NCBI GenBank assembly: GCA_022606425.2
Contig: JAHDVF020001471.1
Coordinates: forward strand, 434,001-498,000
Length of the DNA: 64,000 nucleotides
Reading direction: 5' to 3'
Origin: Lepidostoma basale
Lineage: Eukaryota > Arthropoda > Insecta > Trichoptera > Lepidostomatidae
How positions within the stretch are numbered: the first letter of the stretch is position 1; each line of letters starts with the position of its first letter. The position numbers and the translations under genes are program-made. Positions 20,887 through 30,358 of the stretch are shown piece after piece. The notes beneath the pieces are model-generated. The model had not been told where the DNA came from. It searched no databases and saw nothing but the letters and a program-made list of their open reading frames with translations.

Positions 20887-23030
20887 ATGTTTCTCTCAAG
20901 AGGAAAGCAAATGTGTTATATGGTGCAAAATCAAGAAAATAATAAAAAGGTAAGGCCCACTTTTCAATAATAATCCTGACAATAGCGGGGTAATTACTAT
21001 CTCTAAAGAATGTATTTTTATTATTTCAGGAAGAAATTCAATCAAAGAATGTAAACCAACAACTTCCAGGTAGAACATCACCAAATTTGACAACAAGTAA
21101 TGGTCTGCAACAATTAACTAGTGCTTATAACTATTCTGACTCCGATTTTTCACCCTGTAATTCAGATGAAGAATTTGTACCTCATAATGAGAATGTTTCT
21201 GATGGGAGTGAGGTTCAGGATTTACAAAGTAAAAAAAAACGATGGTCGGGAAAAAATGAAGCAAAGTGGAAAGTTAATATTACCAAATCAAACAGATCTC
21301 AGTGCCTACCATATTTAAATAAAGCTAAACAATTATCTGCAAAGTTGCCAAAGACCATTAATTGTTCTTCTTGCCGCTATAAATGCACTTCTAACTTTAC
21401 TGAACAGGAGCGAAAAGACCTGTGTTCTTTGTATTGGTCTCTTGTAGATTTCCGAAGTCAGAAAGATTTTATTTTAAAATATGTTAAATCAAGTGAGCCC
21501 AAAAGAAAATATGTACCACCAAATCATGCAAATGCTCGCAAAAATTCAAAAGCGTACTTTCTCCAAAATAGTAGAGGACAGTTCAGAGTATGTTCAACAT
21601 TTTTTCAAAAAACGCTTTGCATATCGAATGGACCAATCAACACAGCAATGCTTTCAATGAGCACAACAGGTTGCTTTTCTGGATCTGACAAAAGGGGTAA
21701 GAGAGAACCCGGAAACAAAACCCCCATTGAAACATTCAACTTGGTAAAAGAACACATTGAATTATTCCCTTGTGTCGAATCACATTATGTCCGCCAAAAA
21801 ACTTCACGTAAGTACCTTGATAGCAATTTATCAATATTAAAAATGTACGACCTATACTTAACATTTTGTGGAGAAAGAAATGTAACCCCCGTCAGTGCCA
21901 ACACGTACAGAAGAATATTTTGCGTGAATTATAATTATTCCTTTTTCAAACCAAAAAAAGACCAATGCCTAACATGCCATAAATACGAAAGTGCAAAAGG
22001 CGAAAAGAAAAATGAATTAGAGCAGGAATACTCCACACATATTATGCGCAAACAAGATTGCTATAAAGCAAAACAGGAAGATAAAGAGAGATCAATAAAT
22101 GATAAACATTTTAAAACCGTAACATTTGATTTACAGAAAGTACTGCAAATACCGTCATCTAACCTTTCACAGTTTTATTACAGTAGAAAACTCTGTGTCT
22201 ACAACTTGACGATTTATGAAGGTGACGGAGAAAATGCATATTGTTTCTTCTGGAACGAATTGAATGGAAAACGTGGCAGCAGCGAAATAGGCTCTATACT
22301 TTATAGATATATAAACATTTTGCCTTCCACTGTCACTGAGGTATCTTTATTTTCAGATACATGTGGAGGGCAAAATAGAAACCAGCATGTAGCTGCCATA
22401 CTGCTACATGCTGTAACTACAAGTTCTACACTGCAAGTCATAGAACATAAATTTTTAGAGTCCGGGCATACCTACATGGAATGCGATTCGATGCACTCTG
22501 CTATTGAAAGCCAAAAGAAAAACAAATCAATTTTTTTGATGGATGATTGGAAAGAAATTTTTCGGCAAGCCAGATCTAAACGTGGAAACAATAAGAAAAA
22601 TGAATACAAAGTCATAGAGATGAAGTATGGAGATTTTTATAATCTACAAGCATTAAGCTCGATTTTAATTAAAAATAGAACAACAGACGAAAAAGGGAGA
22701 AAAGTTCAATGGCTGAAAATTAAAAATTTAAAATACGAAAAAAGTTCTCCAGGAGTAATATTTTATAAGTATAGTCATACTGAACCATACAAAAAGATAA
22801 TTATCTCTGGACGAGGGCGTCGTTCTCAATCGATACAACTTGTGAAAGCTTACGATAGTCTTTTGCCAATTTCAAAAACCAAAAAACAGGATCTATTAAA
22901 ACTATGCACCACGGGTAATATACCAGAGGAATTGCACTCTTGGTATAAAAATTTACCATGCGCAGATACGACAATAGAACGAGCTCCGGAGCCAGCCGAG
23001 GACGAGGAAAGTGCTAATGAAGAAGATTAA
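20887..23030 (+). CDS. Sola-like DDD transposase, two exons
   Basis: Predicted structure: exon 1 20887-20949 (ATG, 21 codons ending in NNKK), intron 20950-21029 (GTAAGG...TTATTTCAG), exon 2 21030-23030 ending in TAA. The total is about 687 aa. The intron is inferred because exon 2 stays open upstream of 21087 without an ATG and splicing keeps the frame. Visible motifs: a Cys cluster C133/C136/C140, a CxxC (C334, C337), then a likely catalytic triad D388 (TFDLQ), D464 in FSDTCGGQNRN and D507 in HKFLESGHTYMECD. The protein would bind the element ends and cut and reinsert it from the nucleus. The C-terminus is acidic. Base composition is AT-rich like the surroundings. A CENP-B-like or piggyBac assignment does not fit. 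Confidence 0.75.
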
Positions 23031-23074
23031 CAATTTGTTTTTTATTTAATCGCGTACTTAATATGTTTATAACA

Positions 23075-23080
23075 AATAAA
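23075..23080 (+). terminator. Likely polyadenylation signal of the transposase gene
   Basis: AATAAA lies 45 nt after the stop codon and inside the transposon. No other strong signal is closer. Confidence 0.5.
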
Positions 23081-23369
23081 TTGGAATTTAGTAATATAAA
23101 ATGATAGTATTTTTGCATATCCTACACTAGAAAAGCTATTATGTATAATATGTTACCATTTTTTCCTGTCCAGGTAAAAATCATTAAGTGCAAAAAACCT
23201 TATATTTAATATAAAATACAAACATACCCCAAATATTTTTATAAAATGTTATGTGTTATTTAATTGTTTACAATACTGCAAAAGAAATTTATCGGAATTA
23301 CATGTATATTTTTTAATATCGCGTGTTGAATGTTTAAACCTCATTATCTCAAAACTACTCCGATGTCAC

Positions 23370-23396
23370 TTAGTGAGTTTTACCTCTAAAGGGACG
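23370..23396 (-). repeat. Right TIR, 27 bp
   Basis: Reverse complement is identical to the left TIR over 27 bp. A related inner site AGGTAAAAATCATTAA lies at 23172-23187. Confidence 0.9.
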
Positions 23397-23632
23397 AAAT
23401 GATCTGTACGTGGAAGGTAGATTGATTTGGTCGCCATTTTAAATTCTCGGAGTAATGTCGCATGAAACATGTCTGTATACATATGAAACCTTCGGAATAA
23501 AACATTTAACTTATACGCGTTAAATAAACCAAAAAGAGAATCACAAAAGCATAAATATAAATAATAAATATTTTAATTGAAATTACTTGGTAGAAGTTCA
23601 TTTTAAATAATGAAAACAAAAAAAAATTATAC

Positions 23633-23756
23633 AAAATTTCTTTATTATTATATATTTAGTGTGCTTCCACTTGTGTTTATCGCAGCAAGCTGCCGAAACC
23701 GGTCGCCGATAAACACAAGTGGAAGCACACTAAATATATAATAATAAAGAAATTTT
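23633..23756. repeat. Perfect 50-bp-arm palindrome, hairpin family (b)
   Basis: Arms 23633-23682 and 23707-23756 are perfect reverse complements, with a 24-nt centre containing GCAGC-AA-GCTGC and then GAAAC-CG-GTC. The arms contain CTTCCACTTGTGTTTATCG. It resembles family (d) in having GTGGAAG next to the core, but the CTGATGA-type box is replaced by arm sequence. Confidence 0.75.
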
Positions 23757-23814
23757 AAAACATCACATAAATATAAAATAAAAAAATTAAGCGATGAAGG
23801 AGTGAATTAACAAA

Positions 23815-23925
23815 TTCTTCTTCTTCTTCATGGTTTAGGCCTTTTGGTATTCTTATTTTCTGCGTCAAGTTCCTACTTGAGAAGTGGATTGCCAGCTGTC
23901 CTTTCAACTTTTTAGATGTCAGGTA
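23815..23925 (-). mobile_element. Possible LINE 3' fragment with GAA tail
   Basis: (CTT)n followed by CATGGTTTAGGCCTTTTGGT looks like the complement of a GAA-tailed LINE end. No TSD or coding match is clear. Confidence 0.3.
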
Positions 23926-24555
23926 AATTTATGTAATCAATTAGCAAATTGAATACATAAAACCGCTACTTTTATATTTATTCTGCAATGTTAATGCATT
24001 TAGTTTATCTAAATATGTTTCACACAAATTTTGTGTATTATAATTCAAAATATAATATTAAAGTGATCCAATATGCAAACAACAACAAAACATATCGTTC
24101 ACCTGTGTGCGGTCCGTTTGAATTTAGAATTTCATTACGGTATGCGAACCAGCAACGACTGATCATGTTAATGGATATTGTGTCGATGAAAACTTAATAC
24201 TGATTCCGCCATACTGTGCTACTGTTCGCTTTCCGGTTTGTTTGCGGTCAAATTATTTTATAATCGTCGGTTTCGTATTATTTATCAAACGAGAAATTAA
24301 TACAACGAATGCTTAATGGAAAACGTTCAGCAAAATGTTAAAATAACTCAAACAAATTCGTTAGCCTCGTTTATAATATGTTATTTCAATTCCGCATCGA
24401 TAATAAATTGGCAAACCACAATTCAATCGTTGCAAATAACGAAATGATACACATTACTATTTGATCACAAATTCTATTATATACATAAAGCTGACAAAAA
24501 CTGAATAATTATTATTCTATAATATAACACGTTTTTTAAAATATATTAATAAAAA
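23926..24555. other. Intron, nothing recognised
   Basis: AT-rich. A 69-codon open frame at 23988 has no recognisable domain. Confidence 0.4.
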
Positions 24556-24713
24556 ATGGGGCCATATGAGGAGTCAGAGAAATCGACGCGCGTGCATGAC
24601 ACGATGTATGTTGAGGAATCGAGAGAAACATGTCAGGAATGAAAAGTGTGGCAGTCCATTCTTTCTGCCTACCCCTTCGGGGAGACGGCGTGATGGTTAG
24701 TTAATTAGTTTAA
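24556..24713 (+). mobile_element. LINE family A 3' end
   Basis: GAGGAGTCAGAGAAATCGAC through GCCTACCCCTTCGGGGAGAC to GGCGTGATGGTTAGTT. Coding text corresponds to the block ending SAYPSGETA, with an internal stop. 5'-truncated. Confidence 0.75.
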
Positions 24714-25178
24714 TAAAAAAATCGTTTTACCTGTAAATTAAACCAAAGATGGTCTCAACGTTTGATTGGGAATCGCCATTTTATATTTATAATACAGATC
24801 TCACATTGAACCGAAAATTTGAACTAGATATATCAATCAAATTAATTAAAGCGACGAGAGACAAGATAAGATAGAAATGAGCAATTGAGATGATGGACCA
24901 TAATGTCGGGTCGGGCTGAAGGGGCAAAAGGGCAAAGCACTCTACTTATAATCATAGGACGGATAGTTTGATTGTGATCTGGACACTGGCTTTCTCTCAT
25001 ATACCAAAAGTTTTTATTTATTTATTTGGCGTTGTTCAAAAATTGCTAAAAAAAACTACGTCAAATTTTATTACGAGGCCGTGAACTCGAGTTCATGCCG
25101 CTGGAAACATCACGTTTCAATATTAAGAATTATTAAGTTATAAAAAATAGTGTCAGGTAGAATACAAATTATTATCTA

Positions 25179-25842
25179 CGGTGGAACCTGGATAATTGGC
25201 ATTCCAAGGGACCAGAGGCTTACGATGGTCAATTAATCAGGTTTTCCAATTATCTAGTTTTTCATGTATCCATGTCCAGATTGTGCTTTGGTTTTTCAAC
25301 CAGGTTTTGTAACCACATAAACATAAAAGCAATAAAAATAATTCATCGATTGATGCATAAAACAATCAATAAAAATTTAATAAAAGTTCAATAAGTATAT
25401 TGTAATTGTACATACGTGCATACACATATAAACAATAAATTTAATTATTATGTCTTGAAAAAATCAATTATATGGGCCTGTTTCACACGCTAAAAATGTT
25501 GCACAGCTCTTCGCAAGATTTACCGGCGTCAAATTCTTGGATTAGTTTTAGTTTCGAGCTCAAATCAAGGTCGTTAAATTTACGATTGTGAAACATTACG
25601 ATCTAAAATGGACCACCTTCGATGAGTACAGAACAAATACTGAGGATTTGTCAGTTTACAGAGATCGAGAAGGCAGTGCTTGCATCACAGAGGTTTAGGG
25701 CCAGAATGTCGGGTTCAATTAAACAGGTTTATTTTTTTCCAATTAAAGAGGTTTTAGTGCTCCAAGGGGGTGGGACCTGAACTTTTCTGCCAATTATAGA
25801 GTTATGTTAATTAACCAGGTTTCAATTATCCAGGTTCTACTG
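25179..25842. mobile_element. pogo/Tigger-type MITE with TA TSD
   Basis: Left end CGGTGGAACCTGGATAATTG and right end (reverse complement) CAGTAGAACCTGGATAATTG are flanked by TA on both sides. This terminus is typical of insect pogo/Tigger elements. A minus-strand helix-turn-helix fragment inside confirms the family. Confidence 0.75.
25483..25596 (-). pseudogene. Remnant of Tigger/jerky-like transposase N-terminus (CENP-B-like HTH)
   Basis: A 37-codon minus-strand frame opens MFHNRKFNDLDLSSKLKLIQ and continues EFDAGKSCEELCNIFSV before a stop. The pattern of a basic start, K-K-x-L-I-x-E-x-x-x-G and a second helix is that of the CENP-B/Psq DNA-binding helix-turn-helix used by pogo-group transposases. 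The rest of the protein, including the DDE domain, is gone. It cannot act as a transposase but shows what the parent element encoded. Confidence 0.65.
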
Positions 25843-28091
25843 TAATATAATATTAACAATAATGAATAAATGTAAAATAAATAGAGACACCGTTTATACA
25901 CGAACCACTCGGAGCGTTAAGCATAGCGAATTCATTCATTTGTAATTACTTAGTTGATGTCAAGACTGAAAACGTGTAGAACATCTACTTAGTATTTATA
26001 AATATCTGACAGGCTTCGGATATGGATTTAATGTGTTTCAAACGTTACGCATAATTAAAGTGGATTAGAATCGCGTCTTAATGTCTCACCAGCTGTAAAA
26101 TGACAGTATTAACCCGCTCAATCATAATCAGTGTTCGGGTACCTGGGAGAAATGGAGGAGCTTTATCCGGGGAAGATTGACGCCCTGGATGTACCTATTT
26201 ATAAAAATGCCGTACAAGCATTAACAATTAAACGCTATTTTGTATTTTCCACTGTTGAGATTATTTTCTCGGCTAGTTTCGAATGTTTTATATATTTTCA
26301 TCATCGGGGGAACGATATAATCTGTACTTAAGTATTTTAAACAGAATACTAAATCCAATGATACTACAATGAAAATTTTGAAAATTAAAATCTTTGCATG
26401 TATAGTTTATTCACTTCAAGGAGATCATTTGCGATAGTCATTAATTAGTAACACCTCTTAAATTGGTTATAGAATGCTATCTGATTGGTTCCTACTCCTT
26501 TATAGGCGAGTGTACGGCATTAGCTTCTTAAATACTCGATGATTAGAAAATTACTACTATCTCGAAATTAGGAAAATAAATTAATTTTTACGTCGGAATG
26601 ACATGTTTGTGTTCGTGGTTTTGTTATTGAATTGTTTTTGAATCCAATAACAACACAAATTTGTCAGAAAATATGAATTTCCAGACACCACGAGACGGGA
26701 AACCAGATATTTGAAATATTAAATTAAAAAAATAATAATTCCTTTAAATTTTAACATTGTACAGTATCATTATGAATATTAGTCACACCCTTAATTGCAT
26801 TTTCAAGAAAAATCCATTATCAACATTAAAAATGAAATTGACTTTTTAATTGTGATTATTACAATTGAAGCTGATGAAAATTTTATTTAAAAATAAACGT
26901 ATTGGTTTAGTTCAATTTTAATACATAAAATATTATTATTATATTTTTTTCGTTTTCGTATTCATAAAAAATAAAACATAAACAGCGTCTAGTATTTTTT
27001 AAACGCACTATCACTCACACTATTGTAAACAATCTCCCTGATATGAACGGACTCTACATAGTAATAAATTACATACTTAGGTACGTAGGTATTCCAAAGC
27101 AACTACCTACAAACGCCCATTCAACAAAATGTATTAAAAAATCATTATTTCTACGAACATGCAATAATAACCCGTATTGTTGCTTGTGTTTACACACATC
27201 ACGTTTATTTTGGTTAATTTATATCAACGTGTTGACAAAATAAACTCAGAAAAAGTACAAAAAATATGTTTTATTTCGTACCGTTGTTTTAAATTAATTT
27301 ATAAAAGAGCTAGGCTCATTTTTTTGGACGCTTTCTCATTTTTTTGGATTATAAAAGGAATTTCCATATTGACAATGACTATACGCGGCCAGCGACCTTG
27401 ATACGCCACCGCATCAATCATTCGAGGCATTATCTTAACACGTGGGTGTTATAATACTAAAACACACATTTTACATTGTGATTAAATAAATCAGTATTTA
27501 CACTAAACCGAGCGTGTAAACACACGAGGAGATTACGCCGGAGATGATAAGAGCGTTGTTAGGACCGGTTACAATAAAACGATATAAGGTCGGGTACTTG
27601 AAATAACATCAAGTGGCGCTCGGAGATAAAACTATTCGGTGGGTGGCTGATTATGACGAATGGGTACATTATGCTATCCGAGCCGCGGCCGTATTACAGA
27701 GCAAGGGAGATAAGCAGCGGGTGGAACGCGGGTAGGCAGGATGCAGTAGACCTCTCGGGCTACTGAGAACAGAACCGAGAGCGACACTCGTGGGAACGGT
27801 GATGAGAGGACCGTAGAGAAAAGGGGTTAAGTGGTTACTTTCAACAGCAGACCGTTCATCGGCGCGCGACTTAAAACTACGAGTGTACCCATCTTGCCTA
27901 TCCTCCTAGCCTAGCCTAGTACGTGTCTATCCGTAAATTATGTAAATATAATTTGAATTGATGTTAACTGTTTTATTTTATTTTTATGTTAATTGGAAAA
28001 AAGTACATCATTAGAAAAATAAAACAATAAATATATATTTTTTAAAAAGATCTAAATTTGACATAGCTCTCGCTAGCTTTTATTAAAACTC
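25843..28091. other. Intron, mostly unannotated
   Basis: No element is recognised. A 66-codon frame at 26131 (FGYLGEMEELYPGKIDALDV) is odd but has no splice or domain support. 27600-27930 is less AT-rich and repeat-free and may be conserved non-coding DNA. Confidence 0.35.
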
Positions 28092-28218
28092 TAAACTAAC
28101 TAACTAACCATCACGCCGTCTCCCCGAAAGGGTAGGCAGAAAGAATGGACTGTCACACTTTTACTGATGCGGCACTCCATCCTTCTCTTTTCGCCTCGCG
28201 GGAGACGCGGTGTGATGG
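28092..28218. mobile_element. Two LINE family A ends in opposite orientation
   Basis: 28092-28150 is a minus-strand end (AACTAACTAACCATCACGCC). 28160-28218 is a plus-strand end (CGCGGGAGACGCGGTGTGAT). Both 3' ends face outward and the 5' parts meet in the middle, about 60 bp each. Confidence 0.65.
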
Positions 28219-28573
28219 GTTGCGAACCTCATCGCCACTTAATGAAAATAAAATATTTGAAAGTCTAACTATTGTATATAGTATTATGGGGAGATTCATA
28301 TTCCTTGAGAAACTCTTCAGAACTCTCCAGGATTCGAAATACGAGATACGGTTGGCTGAATTGAACGTAATAAAAAATAACTATCACGAGAAATAATAGA
28401 AGAATGTAAAGCTTGTGTTTTCAAGAAGTTTTGAAACATTTTAAAATGGAGATTGAACTAGAAAATTATCAAATTTGATATGCCCTAGTAGTAGGGCGAG
28501 ATGTTGGCAAAATCGCCGAGAGATTTATAAGTATTTTGTGAAGAATATACAAAAGAAGACAATTGGTGCTCAC

Positions 28574-28795
28574 CTGCATATTGGAAGTAGTGTAGGGCGG
28601 GGGCGGCAGGGCGGCAGGGGCGGGCGAGGGCGCGGGCTGCGGCAACGGAGCCGGGGCCGGACTGGCGCCCCGCCCGGGCTCCTCCCGCGGGCCCCCCGCC
28701 GCCGGGGGAGCCCCGCCCGGGCCCACGCCCGCGGCCGCCGGGCCTCGGGGGAACTCGCCGGAGCTGAACACAACAGAGCCACCGCCATCGGAACC
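28574..28795 (-). CDS. Internal exon of the host gene, Gly/Pro/Ala-rich
   Basis: 222 nt, 74 codons, phase 0 at both ends, bounded on the minus strand by TTTATCTTTCAG and CAG|GTGAGC. The peptide starts GSDGGGSVVFSSGEFPRGP, passes through Ala/Gly/Pro-rich low complexity and ends ALPPPPYTTSNMQ. Its phase matches the start of the exon at 1231, so the two should be joined as NMQ|VSNGPV across an intron of about 27.3 kb. It is strongly GC-rich against AT-rich flanks, as expected for a coding exon. No structured domain is visible. It is probably a disordered segment of a nuclear regulator. The end ALPPPPYTTSNMQ-VSNG loosely recalls vertebrate AUTS2, but low complexity makes chance similarity likely. 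Confidence 0.75.
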
Positions 28796-30105
28796 CTGAA
28801 AGATAAAGTTTACCTCATTGTACTCATATTTCAAAAAATCAAAAAAATATGATTTTAATCAATGACCGAGTTAGGAAAAAAAAAACATAAATAAAACTCA
28901 CAGAGAACCAAGAGATCTGTCTGTAAGATGACCACCTGCAAAGTAGCTCATACAACCAACATAGAAAACGTTTAACATGATGAGTAAGTAAACTTCAATA
29001 TGTTTAGGGGACTCTGATGTAATTTTGATCTGAGAGTAATTACATGGGTACAAATAACGGATGACTAGTCGTTGCTCTCACAAGACGTTACAAAAAAGCA
29101 ATCTTCATATTACTAGACTCCTAATGACGTTAAGACAGCTCTGTGTATTAAGAATAAATTGAACCCCAAGAAAGTGTTCAAATAAAGTAGAATAAAATTG
29201 ACGTTAGCATTGTGACTATTACAATTTTGTTTCTAATTATAGAAATAATCATACACAGTACCAACGAGACGATAACAAATTCGTAATTCACAGATCTCAC
29301 TGAGTTATATTTTACTAGGCGTAAACTTAAAATGATCATAAAACCGCATAATCTCACCTCGCATTATATCATCACGTAACGCGTCACAATCCCAGAAAAA
29401 TATATTATTTCTTGCTGTTTAAATTTATTACAGTGCTTCATAATAATAAAAAACGAATCGTGAAAATATTTAGTTAAATACGCAAGTCCCGTATTAAATC
29501 AAAGGAATTATAATAAAAATGTTCCACGCCCATAATTTGTTGCAACATTACTTTATTGGCGGATTTAAAAGTGGAAGGCTATCGGGCCACGAGCGAGGGC
29601 GAGGCAATATCTTAGAGTTACAGTCAAAGCATCTGTCGACACGTCCAGCAGACTGTTTATTGGACAAACAAAGTTGTTTCTCTAGGAAAGTGAACACATT
29701 TTATAGTATTTCGAAATTAAAGCTCTCATTTGATGTGCCCCACTTCTGGGAGCATAAAGAAAACATTAAAAAGGCCGTCGGCGCGTATTAAAAAAAGATT
29801 ACGGGGGCATCTCTCGCGGTGTTTATGAATCACATGATTTAATCTCCCATGTTTAAACATAAACATCGCTTCCCGCTATATCCGTCACGGGTTACGCGAT
29901 GCTCCGTCGAGAGATTTAATAAATAATTTGGCAAATTATCCGGCGTTATCCCGGCGCAGTGGCACGGGAGCGCCAGGACGCCGCGACCGGAGGGAAATGT
30001 TACCCAATACACTGCGGCAACCGTCGCGGGATTATTAACGCTTTAGTTGCAGATGGTTTGCGAGTCGGAATCGTAATTATTTATTGTATATGCACAGACA
30101 CAGCT
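28796..30105. other. Intron upstream of the Gly/Pro-rich exon
   Basis: No element recognised. A 90-codon frame at 29519 and GC-richer text at 29930-30030 have no identifiable motif. Confidence 0.35.
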
Positions 30106-30358
30106 AAATTGAAGTGGCAGTGGGTTGGACAAATAGCAAGTCAGGGCAGTATCCGACGGACATCAAGAATACTTCAACGAAAGCCCTGGACAAAGAAAAA
30201 GAGTGTCAGGAGGTCACCTAAAAGATGGACTGACGACGTTGCCCGAATAGCTGGAACGACCTGGATGCGGAAGGGTCAAGACAGGGACGATTGGATGAAA
30301 ATGGAAGAGGCATATAACCAGCAGAAGCAGCACAGACACAAGCGTTGAGTGAATAAAA
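30106..30358 (+). mobile_element. RTE-like LINE 3' fragment
   Basis: Reads LKWQWVGQIASQGSIRRTSR, then KKSVRRSPKRWTDDVARIAG, then TWMRKGQDRDDWMKMEEAYN. This is the standard C-terminal block of RTE proteins (LKWQWAGH, GRPPTRW-DD, MR-AQDR, EEAY). It is in one frame for about 80 codons and its 5' part is lost. Confidence 0.8.

Larger units (their letters stand above)
20400..23396 (+). mobile_element. Complete Sola-like DNA transposon
   Basis: 2997-bp element bounded by 27-bp perfect TIRs (CGTCCCTTTAGAGGTAAAAC followed by TCACTAA) and a perfect 4-bp TSD AAAT at 20396-20399 and 23397-23400. It carries one intact transposase gene on the plus strand. A 4-bp TSD with a DDD transposase is what is known of the Sola superfamily; assignment rests on this and on the CGGQNRN-type motif. 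No frameshift or stop interrupts the gene, so the copy is young. Confidence 0.85.

Noticed and set aside
20400..23396. piggyBac or hAT assignment for the transposon
   Set aside because: The TSD is AAAT (4 bp), neither TTAA nor 8 bp, and the protein motifs (FSDTCGGQNRN) do not match those families.
26131..26331. Gene fragment reading FGYLGEMEELYPGKIDALDV
   Set aside because: Only about 30 codons look protein-like; there is no splice signal or recognisable domain.
28475..28852. Plus-strand 125-codon frame and an alternative minus frame over the Gly/Pro-rich exon
   Set aside because: GC-rich shadow frames. Only the minus frame with matching acceptor, donor and phase is consistent.
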